A model generated the notes under the pieces. That model searched no databases. It was not told the origin of the DNA and worked only from the letters and a program-made list of their open reading frames with translations. A DNA stretch of 64,000 nucleotides from Cylindrodendrum hubeiense (Eukaryota > Ascomycota > Sordariomycetes > Hypocreales > Nectriaceae): NCBI GenBank assembly GCA_014621425.1, contig JAANBB010000038.1:1-64000 (forward strand), read 5' to 3'. Of this stretch, positions 12,007 to 21,654 are shown piece by piece; positions within the stretch are counted from its first letter, which is position 1; each line of letters starts with the position of its first letter. The position numbers and the translations under genes were made by a program.

Positions 12007-13776
12007 TAAAGCGGCGGCAAAAGTTTGTAAGGCAACCCCCAAGTAGATGCACCCCTCAGAATCCCCCCTATCAAGCTTCGTCAGCTAGTCTCTCTGGCTC
12101 GGATATGGGCGTGGGCCCAGCTGGGGCAATCAGCTGTATGGGACTGATGTAAGTGCACGTGAGAAGGAAAGTTTCTAATGAAATGTTGGGGGGCGAAAGT
12201 GGTGGTCTCTACAGTTGGCAAGGCGCTGAAACCCTGTGTAATGTGAAACCTCCCTGGCCTCAAAGACGTAGACACGATTGACTGTGGTGATAAATTGAGG
12301 AGGGGAGACATTGATTAAGACAATTAATACGGAATCAAGGAAAAGCGCAACTGCTGAAAGGGCTAGGGGAGATATCGTTCTTCCACCTGGATATATCAAT
12401 AATAATAATCAATAGTTGATGTCCCCATTCCTACCTCCGGCAGCAGACCTCCCTTTCATCGGACCTCCGCATCCCGGCCCCACCTGCACTTCCGACCTCC
12501 GTGCGCAAAGCAACGAAATGCCCCGCTTCAGTAAGCGGGATTGTTTGGGCATCGGCTACAGCTGCTAGGAGATCTACGGTAGCGTCAGAAGGTGTGGCAA
12601 TGACAGAATTGCGGGCCCGCGACTTGCACATCTCGCAAGTTCTGTCGCTCCTTGAATCACTCTTTCAGATCGAGACTCTCCATGTGAAACGCCCTGAAAT
12701 GCAGACATCGAGAGAATGGCTTTGGTAGCTATCAAATGGTCTCATTGGCAAAGAGGGAATGCGGTTTGTTAAGGTATGGGTGAAGCCGTCGTATCCAAAC
12801 AATCCTCTTAGATATTAAACCCCCATACTCAAGACCCACGAATCAAAATCTCGTATCCAGCATTAACTTCCCCACGAACATCAAAGTAGAGTTAGAGTCG
12901 CCCGTACTGAAGATCGCCCGTACTCAATATCAAGCTCCCATCAACGTCAAAGTATGGGCGAAACACCCGTACCCAGTACCAACGCCAAGAACAACCCAAC
13001 CCAACCCAGGATTGAGCAGATACTTCTCGGTGGTGGGATGTCGAATAGCCATGGCTTCACCGCTGTATCAACGCTCGCAGGAGGAAGCCTCTACCATGCT
13101 TTGGCCTTGGCGGCCTGGAAGTCGTTATAGTCGCAAACCATCTCGATAAACGCCTAACCAAAGAGGCCGGTTGATCTGAGGCCAGGGATTGATCAGCGAG
13201 GTTGGGATATGAACGGGTGGGAAATCTTACGTGGGCAATAAGGTAAAGGCGAAGCCGCCCTCTGGGGTCATAACCATTGGCGTCAAGGTAGAAGCGAAGC
13301 TGCCCTTTGGGGTCTTTGGGAGGCCGCTGGCATCAAGGTAAAGGCGAACCTGCCCTGCGCATTTGATAGTGAATATGGCGAAGGTCAAGACAGAAGCGAT
13401 GCAGCAAGCAAAGGATATCGACTAGGTCCACGTTAGAACTACACATGGTCGGGCATCGATGAGTGAAAGTAAACATTACCTTTCTGTCTACTTGATAATT
13501 CACGTGGCAGTGCCCTAGAATAATATCGGGAAGTTAATTCCGTAGACTGGGCGACAGCTGATAATTTGACGAGGTCTGAGTCAAGAGTCGATTCACCAGT
13601 CATGCCAAGTTGGGAGGACTTTCCAGCGGTAGCAGGAATCTTGCTACGAAGGAGTAAGCAACGGTGTCGCTGGTAGCAGTGTGGGTGAGATTGATATGCA
13701 CCTTCTCCAAAGTCGCGAAATCAACTATTGCAAAGTGTTAGATACCATCAACAGACTTTCACGTTCATAAGACCGC
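12007..13776. other. Spacer between inverted arms; degraded coding remnants
   Basis: No intact gene. On the minus strand near 13090-13160 a short stretch reads as a plausible protein segment (FIEMVCDYNDFQAAKAKAW) before a stop. Another near 13590-13730 reads VDFATLEKVHINLTHTATSD and continues for about 20 more residues. These look like decayed exons belonging to the arm B element. Short repeats are also present (see 13240-13359). Confidence 0.45.
13240..13359. repeat. AAGGTAAAGGCGAAGC repeats, three in tandem
   Basis: Copies start near 13240, 13284 and 13334, about 44-50 bp apart, each followed by a CTGCCCT(T/C)TGGGGTC-like tail in the first two. The same 16-20-bp word occurs at 13859-13879 and, on the other strand, at 11869-11890. 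So this short motif is present five times in the island. Confidence 0.65.
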
Positions 13777-13929
13777 TTACCTCCGAATCCAGCAGGTGTG
13801 AGTTCATGCTCATCTCAGGTCTCACGGTAGTCCGCCAAACATCTCCCAATGGGAGATTCAAGGTAGAGGCGAAGCCCGGAAGCCCCAATTAAAAATTATA
13901 AAACAAGGTGAGACGAGACGAGACGAGAC

Positions 13930-14470
13930 AACACTCCAAAAAAAATTGCCCTAAGGCGAGGGGAAACGGGGGCGAAGGCCTCGGACGAGGCGGCGGCGGC
14001 GTGGAGGATGAAAGGGGGATGAGAAGGAGGAGAAGGAGGAGAAGGAGGAGAAGGAGGGAGGTGGAGAGGACTTAACGGCCGAAGCCGGGACAGCACCGTC
14101 ACTAGTGCTGCTGCTGCTTCTGCTACTTCTGCTGCTTCTGTTGTTGCTGTTGCTGCTTCTTGGCAGCGACGAAGGGGTTGCGGCGGTGACGGCGTGGGGG
14201 AGTAGAGCGGGCGGTGGGAGGGAGAGAGGTGGCGACAGCGGCGAAGCCGGGAGGAGAAGAGGGAGAAGGAGGAGGAGGAGGAGGTAGAGAGGACTGAGCG
14301 GTCGAAACCGCGACAACACCATCGCTAATACTGCTGCTGTTGTTGTTTTTGATGCTGCTGCTGCTGCTTGGCAGCGAGGAGGTGGTCGCCGCCGCCGAGA
14401 GGCGGAGGCGGAGAGGATTTAACGGCCGAAGCCGTAACAGCACCATCCCTGGTGCTGTTGCTGCTGCTGC
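13930..14470 (-). repeat. Low-complexity tandem unit in arm B (CAG/CTG and Ser/Pro repeats)
   Basis: Three copies of a longer unit start with GAGGA(C/T)T(T/G)A(A/G)CGG(C/T)CGAA on the plus strand, at about 14068, 14289 and 14411. Each is followed by CA(G/A)CACC(A/G)TC and a CTG-rich run. On the minus strand the unit encodes DGAV.ASAVKSSPPP-like protein separated by glutamine-rich CAG runs. Intervening GGAGGAGAA tracts vary in length. The length difference from arm A, which lacks most of this tract, implies expansion or contraction after duplication. Confidence 0.7.
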
Positions 14471-14903
14471 TTGGCAGCGAGGAGGTGGTCGCGGCGGCGG
14501 CAGGTCCTTGGGCTAACGGGCCTGGGGTCATCACTTCCCATGCCCTCGGCGGCATGTCCTTGACGAAGGAGTCGAACTCCTCGTCCGTCAACTCCCCTCC
14601 TGGGAGGCTAGGTACCATCCCAGGAGGGCCACGAGGGAGTCGGTTTTGGGTTGTGGTGCGGGCGCCATCGTGATATTTGTATGAGTTGAAGGGAGAAAGA
14701 AATTACATCAGTTGAGTGTTGAGAAAGGGCTTCACCCGTGGTGCAGGTGCCTCACGTGGGGAGTTTCTTCTTTCTTTTCTGCCAGCTGTCTGCCAGCTGT
14801 TTGCCACTTGCTCTTGGGAAGGCGCGACTCCCGTATTGAGAAGGAACTGCAGTGTTAGAACGGCACAAGTCGCCCAACACTTCCATCAGTGGGTAACGAA
14901 GAA

Positions 14904-15180
14904 GAGTATTGCTATTCGCACACAAATACAATGCTTAGTCCCTAAGTCCTAACTAAATCATACACACTTATACCCTAAACCTCAGAGCAAACTTTTATGA
15001 CAAGGCCTAATAAATAACTAAAATAAAAGACAGGATTAGGATAAATAAATAATAATAATTAGGCTCACTAGGCTTCTCCTGATGAAATTTCATATTAAGT
15101 ATATTGCCGATAATTATTGAAACAGCTGTTTATAGTATGTGTGCGGTTAGCAACCTGAAAGTGTGCAAATAGCAATACTC
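14904..15180 (-). mobile_element. MITE copy 1 (20-bp terminal inverted repeats)
   Basis: A 277-bp AT-rich element begins with GAGTATTGCTATTCGCACAC and ends with GTGTGCAAATAGCAATACTC, which is the inverted repeat with one mismatch. Inside the end at 15180 lies a second, diverged copy of the end motif (GTGCGGTTAGCAACC), a subterminal repeat. Its reverse complement aligns over its length with the element at 18631-18928, including the shared core TAATTATTATTATTTATTTA. It encodes nothing. I could not identify a clear target-site duplication from the flanks. The element sits inside arm B of the inverted duplication and is missing from arm A. Confidence 0.82.
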
Positions 15181-15234
15181 AAAAATAACACTGTACCAGG
15201 AACCAGAATAATACTCGTTTAATCAATGAATCAA

Positions 15235-15256
15235 TGAGTATTGCTATAGGTGATAC
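15235..15256 (+). repeat. Isolated MITE-end-like sequence
   Basis: The string GAGTATTGCTATAGGTGATA matches the first 12 bases of the MITE end and then diverges. No matching second end is seen nearby. It could be a deleted copy, a solo end or chance. Confidence 0.35.
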
Positions 15257-15691
15257 ACTTCAAAGTGTAGTGAGATACATCATCCTTTTACACAAGTCTC
15301 TAGCGATGGCGTGGATCTAAGGAGCAGCAGCCTATGTGATAAGTCCAGAAGGCTTGCAGGACAGTTGCAGGCACTGTGGCATTCTTTTCCAACAACTAGA
15401 GTTGAGCTAGCAATTATCGAGCCTATCAATGGTAAAATAGAAAAGGTTGGCGAGGCTAACCTTTCATCCCAACGATAGGGTAGGTTGGTTGGTAAATCTC
15501 TTCGGATCGACCTGCCTGACTCTACTTTGGTGCTACCCGCCGTGACCTGGTTGTGGGAGACGCCAAGCGAAAAGAACAACGTTTTATTGAGAAAAGTATA
15601 GTGGCTATCAGATGATTGCATTCAATTACGAACCGAGACATAATGAATACACACATCTTCCAAGAAAGACAGAAATGCTGCGGCACACGTC

Positions 15692-15985
15692 TTTGCCAGA
15701 CGGAGGGATCGGCCCAGTCGCGGTGCTAAGGAAATTCGAGGGTTCGACAGGGCAGAAATCACCATCACAGTCAACGCGATACGAGCAGTCAGAAATAACA
15801 GTCATAATGAAATGGGATTTTGAACACAATGGCACAAACCACTACCGAATAAACAGACTTAGGGTAGGTAGGTAGCTGCCTCCAAGATAAGTCCAAACCC
15901 AAACTTAGCAGCAATACTACACAACAGGCAGATCAGCAATAGATACAATAACAAACAAGTATACGTCCCTCCAGATACGTGTGAG
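15692..15985. other. Upstream flank of arm B, short open frame
   Basis: The minus-strand frame ending at 15626 starts at 15835 and runs into arm B. It is Cys-containing (DCDGDFCPVEPSNFL) and 69 codons long. Its part inside arm B shares CRSISVFLGRCVYS with arm A. Outside the arm no homology or motif is recognised. It may be an exon of the decayed arm B gene. Confidence 0.35.
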
Positions 15986-16486
15986 ATAGTTTTCCTTCAC
16001 AAGTACGGGGATGGGGGTTCTTCGATAGGACAGTACTTCCCTTGAGGGATACCTCCAACCGTGTGTCTCCGTCTTGGTGGTAGAACTCAGGCGTATCCAT
16101 GAGGGCCGCGTCCGAGGGTCCCGCCTTCTCGACACCCGCCAGGAAGTGCAAGTACTCGTCGTATTCGTCATCACCCCCACGAATGCCTCACCGGTCATTC
16201 CGATTAGGGATGGACCGGCCCTCTTTTGAGTATCTTTTATTGCGCCCCTCTGTCTTGGTACTGGAGGCTCGGACCGCGGCAGCGTCGCATGGCCGCCCAG
16301 GTGTCGGCATCAGCCGGCCTCGTTCATCACGATATTGAGGGACAGGCATCGATCCTAGATCGTGCCCGGGAGTACCCCGTCCCTCCCATCAGTTCTCCTC
16401 CTCTGTGCTCAAACTGCTCAAGCTGTCGTTTCCGACATAGTCTCTCTCGGTCGGTCTTTCCTCAGGAGGGTCTAAGTGTCTAACTA
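15986..16486 (-). pseudogene. Broken coding sequence, unrecognised family
   Basis: One minus-strand frame stays coding-like for roughly 165 codons, from near 16482 down to about 15990, but is interrupted by two TGA codons (near 16388 and 16190). Recognisable pieces are RHLDPPEERPTERDYVGND, SMPVPQYRDERGRLMPTPGR, and, after the second stop, GGDDEYDEYLHFLAGVEKAG followed by ALMDTPEFYHQDGDTRLEV. Both stops could come from CGA by a single C-to-T change, which would fit RIP, but that is inference. No start, splice sites or known domain are evident. It could be a fragment of a transposon-encoded protein or a decayed cellular gene. Confidence 0.45.
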
Positions 16487-16794
16487 AGTCTGTAAAAGCA
16501 TGCCATGTAGGAGAGATTGGTATTGCCTTTATATCGCCAATGACTCGTCAACTAGACTATTTGACACCCTCGAAGTCATCAAGTTCTCTCCGTGTAATAC
16601 ACAGCAACTCTGTCTCCGACACTGTGATGACGTGGTCACGTGCTATTAAGTGGGTCTTGTCGAGAGATCCCCTAGGCCCGATCGGGTAAGCGGTCCCAAA
16701 AATGGAACACCAATTGGGGTACCGCACTGACCATGTCGCTGGCCCACGCATCCAAGTGAGGCGATCACCAGCACGATGCAAAAAGATAATCAGA

Positions 16795-16881
16795 TGCGGC
16801 CGGCCAGAATCGAACTGGCGTCACCAGTGTCTCGTAGGATGGATCCACAAACTGGCATACTGACCACTATACTACGGCCGC
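16795..16881 (-). tRNA. tRNA-His (GTG), intron-containing
   Basis: On the minus strand the acceptor GCGGCCG (16881-16875) pairs with CGGCCGC (16802-16796), followed by discriminator A. D-arm GTATAGTGGTCAGTAT, anticodon stem CCAGT/ACTGG, loop TT-GTG-G and T-loop TTCGATT are all present. A ~15-nt intron (about ATCCATCCTACGAGA) follows the base 3' of the anticodon, the usual place for nuclear tRNA introns. Eukaryotic tRNA-His gets its extra 5' G after transcription, so its absence in the gene is normal. Confidence 0.9.
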
Positions 16882-17543
16882 TGGAAGCTCAGAATAGACT
16901 AAGCTGTTTGTGGATGTCGAGCGATTTAATTTACTACATGAGGATACCTAACACTGGCACTGCATTACGTTAGTGGAACTCGGCCGATGGTAAGTGCCCC
17001 CCCGCCGCCAACCAAACCTGCCCAGCCGCCCCGTCGATGCCACTTGCAGTTCGAAGGTGTGTGTGGGTTGTGATTTTGACGCAGGTCAGCATCTCCTGCT
17101 CTGTGGAAGCAAAACACCAGCAGACATCAATCAATCACAACACTACAACCCTTCGACAGCACGGTACCGGTATTAGATATCAGTATTCCTATTTTTCTAG
17201 GTTGGAATTGACTTGGGTGCCAGGATTGGTATTTCAAATGCAGCTATAGTAATAATTTTGTCACAACAGGTTATGAACATTATCTGGTCACGAATGCTCT
17301 GGGTTCCAATGTCATTTATTTTTTACAGTGACAAACAACCGATCACATTATTATGCTACAGTAGGTAGTTAGCGCTGCTGGCAAATTTTCCAAGGAGGGA
17401 AGACTCGCCAAGCAAGGGCCATGCACTAAAAACCCTGCTGTCCACCGAAGCCACACCGGAAAAAAATGCCACGAAGAACACCAAAAATAGAACTGACTTA
17501 TACCCACACATCAACACGATTTATAACAGCCGATCAGCTTTCA
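16882..17543. other. Spacer between two tRNA-His genes
   Basis: The tRNA genes on either side point away from each other. No gene, repeat or motif is recognised in between. Confidence 0.45.
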
Positions 17544-17630
17544 GCGGTCTTAGTATAGTGGTCAGTATTCCAGTTTGTGGATCCATCCTACGATACACTG
17601 GTGACGCAAGTTCGATTCTTGCAGACCGCA
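17544..17630 (+). tRNA. tRNA-His (GTG), variant copy with intron
   Basis: Acceptor GCGGTCT pairs with AGACCGC. The anticodon arm CCAGT-TTGTGG and a 15-nt intron almost identical to that of the 16795-16881 gene follow. The T-stem is GCAAG/CTTGC instead of GCCAG/CTGGC. Every stem change relative to the neighbouring copy is matched by a change in the pairing base, so the gene still folds. It lies about 660 bp from the first copy in the opposite orientation. Confidence 0.9.
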
Positions 17631-18630
17631 TCTGGTTATCTTTTTGCAGCGCTCTGGTGGAGGCAAGGCAGCAGCACCCATACCACTTGAACGGACGGTA
17701 TTGCGACTCAATATCAGACTGCCAATGCTTTGCTAAATTACAAACTGATGAATATGCTTCGGTTCTTTGGTGCTGTCAACTCTCAGAAAACCCTACCCTC
17801 TCCATCTTCCTGGCCTGGCAATGACCACATCCAAGTCAACGACCCATATAAAGCGGGTCAGCCAGCCTCCACCACAATGAATTAGACGAAGAGACAGAAT
17901 TAAACGTTGATGAGAGCGAGGATATGTGTTGTTAATAAACGCGGTGATGTAGAATTCGAACGCCATGATGACCTGGATAGCTGTAGTATCACGATGTGCA
18001 TTGGTAAAGTAGATGAGCTTGCCCACGATATTTCCCATGGTGGCCTCTTCGACGAAACTAGCTCAACGAACCCAGCTCTACAAGACCAACTCCACCGCAA
18101 ATGTAATTGAAATCCTCGTCGATCGCTAGGGATTACGCCTGCTTCAACATTCTTCCGGGCCAGCTCATCTGACCGATCCGATTTAGTGGGGCCGAGCGGG
18201 TCGGAGTGGGGCCGGGTGGTTGTTGGGCTTCCAAACGGAGGAGCAAACTCTGCATGACTGCCAACTGTGACAACCGAAAAACCCGGTTTGGGATCCATTC
18301 GCTGCTCCAGTTGGCAAACTTTCCTCCTCTCCCTCAACCCCATTTTCCCATCTCAACTGCACGAGGTGGCTACTAAAGGCCTGATCAAAGGACTAGCCCG
18401 AGTCCCAACATCGAGAACCATTTTACCTCTCTGAGCATGGTGCCTAGCTCCAACTAAGGCCCCAGGAAGTTGGGAAACTGCCAACAAGAAGAGATTGCGA
18501 TTGAGTAGAGCAAATCAGCCAGTCCGGACAGGCCACACAGATCAGGAACGAATCCCGTCTAGGTTATTGTCTGCAAAACTGGTATCACACCGGTCCAAAC
18601 ACTATTGAATACAGCAATGGCAAAAATAAT
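17631..18630. other. Gene-poor stretch
   Basis: A 147-codon minus-strand frame (17900-18343) and an overlapping 81-codon frame (17793-18038) have no recognisable motif. I see no supportable gene. Confidence 0.4.
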
Positions 18631-18928
18631 GAGTGCTACTATCGCACACTTTTTTGTTGCTATTCGCAAACATCCGTGTACAGCTGTTTCGAAGATACTT
18701 ACGGTCATTACTGGTAATTATGACATTTGAGCAGGAAAGTCCAGGAAGACTAATTATTAATATTTATTTATCCTAACACTACATTTTATTTTTAGTTGTT
18801 TATTCCCTAATGTTCAACAGTTGCCTTTAGGTTAAGAATGCGTATGCACATAATATGGCTAAGATTTAGGTGCTAAAATTGTATCTGTGAGCAAATAGCA
18901 ACCTGTATGTGTGCAAATAGCAATACTC
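18631..18928 (+). mobile_element. MITE copy 2
   Basis: A 298-bp element related to 14904-15180 but in the opposite orientation. Its right end is GTGTGCAAATAGCAATACTC, identical to that of copy 1. Its left end, GAGTGCTACTATCGCACAC, is degraded by a few substitutions. Subterminal copies of the end motif (TTGCTATTCGCAAAC on the left, GAGCAAATAGCAACC on the right) are present. The core TAATTATTAATATTTATTTA matches copy 1. There is no coding capacity, so any transposase would have to act in trans. Confidence 0.8.
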
Positions 18929-19973
18929 AACATAATACATTTTAAGAGGTTTGACGCGACTGCCATGTCCCTTCGATCAATGGTTCACAGTGTGGTTGCG
19001 CCAGAACATGAGAGTTGATTGTTTAGGGTAGGTAGCATCGCGTGTGAAAGTGTGAAGGGCTGGGCCGACTGGGTAAGAGAGGAAATCGTGGGTGTTAGTA
19101 ATAATCTGGTTATTGAGTTAAGGGGTAATTGAGACAGAAACTCGTAGTATTGCTGAAATCCCTTGAAGATAAGCTATTCTATTAGTAGGAAATTAAGCTT
19201 CCCTTTATAGTTGTCAACCGCTCTTCAGTCTTTGCACGTGCAGTCAGTTTGATCAATTTGATCTCATTCCATTTCATTCCATCTCGGGCGCCACAGGTAT
19301 AAAATTCTACTGACCTCAAATAGCGGTGTATTGAACAACGCATCATTGTCGAGCTGTCATCGTATTGTTTGCTCTTGCTCACATCTCACAACATCGGCGA
19401 TATGTTGGCGCGCACTAATATCGCCCCCACCAGGTCACGTGTCTGGTCACGGGTGCGGAGTTCGCATTTGCCTGGAGTTCCCTGCTCTCTTGACTCAGAT
19501 CCGCTACGACATGACGTGATGACCAGTCCAAAAATATGAGAAGAAATGATTTAACTTGAAACGATCAGATATAATTTTGAGAGTACTGAGCGAAGTGCTG
19601 CGACACGATGTTTGCGAAGTTCTGGTGAGTGAGTGATGTTAAGGTGCTGACTAAGAATGACGCATTGACGGCGGATGGCGGCCGTCCCGCCCGGCACGGC
19701 GACCCCACACTCGGAAGATCACGGCTTTCGAGGCACACATTAATGCACCGGATCGCAGCACAACAACGATAACACAAGAAAATAGGCCGAATATTGTGCA
19801 TTCCCAGGTAATTTTAATGGCATAAAATCAATCGATGCCACTGTGGCGTAAAAGTACCCGGCCACTCGCCTCCCAAACGCACAATCTCCCGGTTCTCGCC
19901 AAATTCGTCCGTTATGCCATTGTTGATGATATATGATGAAATATTGATGAATCTTTCAACAACAAGCATCACA
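18929..19973. other. Gene-poor stretch before third tRNA-His
   Basis: AT-rich DNA with short frames only. No repeat or regulatory structure is recognised. Confidence 0.4.
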
Positions 19974-20063
19974 GCGGCCGTAGTATAGTGGTCAGTATAC
20001 CAGTTTGTGGACTAATAATCCTTCAATGCACTGGCGACGCCAGTTCGATTCTGGCCGGCCGCA
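19974..20063 (+). tRNA. tRNA-His (GTG), third copy, different intron
   Basis: Acceptor GCGGCCG/CGGCCGC, anticodon arm CCAGT-TTGTGG...C-ACTGG and T-arm GCCAG-TTCGATT-CTGGC match the 16795-16881 gene. The intron is longer (about 18 nt, ACTAATAATCCTTCAATG) and unrelated in sequence to that of the other two. Discriminator A is at 20063. Downstream TTTTTCTTTTT at 20069-20079 can serve as a Pol III terminator. Confidence 0.9.
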
Positions 20064-20068
20064 CCAAG

Positions 20069-20079
20069 TTTTTCTTTTT
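20069..20079 (+). terminator. Pol III T-run terminator of tRNA-His
   Basis: A T-rich run (TTTTTCTTTTT) lies within 10 bp of the tRNA 3' end, where RNA polymerase III normally stops. Confidence 0.6.
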
Positions 20080-20601
20080 GGCAATTGTTTTGATTGATGG
20101 GAAGCGGACATGGACCCTGGTGGGCCGGTGGGCCCGCTAGCTTGCATATGTGATTGGTCAGCACTGCGTCTTTTGTGCCTCCCCTTCGTTGGTTATGTAA
20201 TAGAAACCTGGGGGCCATTTTGCGTCTCATCGTTACTTCAAATTGATCGTGCCTCTGCTGGACGACTGCACTTCGTTGTGAAGAAGTTCGTGTCCGGCCC
20301 ACGTTTGCCATAACCTGTATACCCCCTCAATTCTATTGCTTATGTCGATTTTCTTTTGGAGGTTTGGGCTGGCAACAATGGACAGCTGTGGTGATCATGT
20401 TCGTCTCTGCCCAACGTGTGATGGCGGGCGATGGTCAGACCGCCCTGGACGATCAACAAGCATAGTTGATTAGACATGGATTTCATTGCCAATATTTCTA
20501 TGGAATACCCATCTGACTCTGATTGGACATTTGAGATACCATCACCCCTCTGCCTAAGCAAGTGAGTACCCGATATCCTCAAGTTACATGAGGGATATCT
20601 T
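20080..20601. other. Intergenic
   Basis: This is probably the 3' UTR and downstream region of the thioredoxin-like gene at 20602-20989. Short open frames carry no motif. Confidence 0.4.
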
Positions 20602-20989
20602 TCAAGCAACCAATTGCCTCAGAGCAGATTCCTGCTGGCTCTCAATGTCACCCAGACGAGCAACCTCTTTGCCCTATAAAGAGTTAAATTAATCGAAGAA
20701 TTTCTGATTGGACTGGCCAACTAACATTTTCGATTCTCACGACTGTCGGGACACCTTGGATGTTGTAAGGCGCACCCCGGTACTTGTTCTTTTTCGGCCC
20801 TCTCCACTGCTGGAATGAGCCCACACGAACAATGTAAGCCGTTGGAGCAGAGTCGGATCCGAATACGTTCTTGAGAGCAGGAATGGCGTCGCGGCAGTCG
20901 GGGCACCACGAAGGCTCGCCGGACGCAAAGTATGCGACGTAGTGAGTCCCAGCCTCCGAGGGCGGGGTATCGGCGTCAATGAGGGGCAT
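20602..20989 (-). CDS. Thioredoxin-fold protein, TXNDC17/DUF953-like
   Basis: Two exons (20989-20726 and 20673-20602) separated by a 52-bp intron (GTTAGT donor, TATAG acceptor) give 111 residues, starting MPLIDADTPP. The motif WCPDC at about residues 29-33 is the hallmark of the TXNDC17/TRP14 branch, which differs from the WCGPC of classical thioredoxin. A cis-Pro segment (GVPTVVRIEN) follows. The second exon supplies GKEVARLGDIE and the C-terminal helix. The protein should be a small cytosolic disulfide reductase or redox sensor. The upstream frame stays open to a GTG at 21010, but the first ATG is at 20989, so I use that. Confidence 0.88.
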
Positions 20990-21654
20990 TTTGGTGAGAG
21001 CGGCGGCCACGAGAATTGGGAAAGTTAGAGATTACGAAGAGCGCAGTCGAGTCGATAAGTAGAATTTTATCAAGGTTTGATTGAATATCATGTTTAGAAG
21101 TGGAGAGATGTGCTCATCTGAACGACCTATGGCATTCATCATTTATGGAGCACTGTCTCCACACATGATCAGTCATGTGCGACACCGTCGTAACTATTTC
21201 AAATGTCGTTCTTATTGTTATGTGTCGACCCTGAATCAATCACTTCCCGGATGCCCATATCGCAGCATTATTTCCACATAACCGAGTATGCCTTACGAGA
21301 AACTCTCCGGTTCTCGCTTCTTCTTCCTCCACTGCATCTGTTTCCTCTTTCTCTCTGAAATGGATGCGTATGTCATCGGCGTCCCTCTTTCTACTCTCTT
21401 TGTCCTCCTTCATTTGTAGGCCTCAACCTCTGCTCAGGTTATCTGTTGCAGTTAGGATTGGCGGTGATAATCAGTACTTAGCCATGGGATTAAGATCAGC
21501 AGGAAGAGTTAGCATGGATGACCTCGATAGAACAAAATACATTTTCCATCTAGCGCGGGTGGTACATTACATCGTTCTCATTATTCTATATTTATTTGAG
21601 TCTATTCGCACCCATACGCCCATATTATGACGTTGCCATACAACTTGGTAGAAC
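20990..21654. other. Promoter side of thioredoxin-like gene and intergenic
   Basis: Short plus-strand frames (21081-21281, 21364-21630) have no motif. No gene is supported. Confidence 0.4.

Larger units (their letters stand above)
13777..15691 (-). repeat. Inverted duplication, arm B (better-preserved copy)
   Basis: This is the minus-strand counterpart of arm A, longer because it carries a MITE (14904-15180), other extra sequence and an expanded low-complexity tract (13930-14470). Read on the minus strand it has gene-like features. An ATG at 14670 opens MAPAPQPKTDSLVALLGW. A displaced frame follows with ELTDEEFDSFVKDMPPRAW. Further on, GFASTLNLPLGDVWRTTVRPE is followed by a GGTAAGC donor-like site. 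Farther upstream the segment CRSISVFLGRCVYS is shared with arm A. I do not recognise the family, and no single open frame covers the arm. It is either an unrecognised gene in decay or a non-autonomous transposon carrying gene fragments. Confidence 0.65.

Noticed and set aside
17900..18343. 147-codon minus-strand frame between tRNA-His and MITE
   Set aside because: No motif, an overlapping alternative frame, and location in a decayed region.
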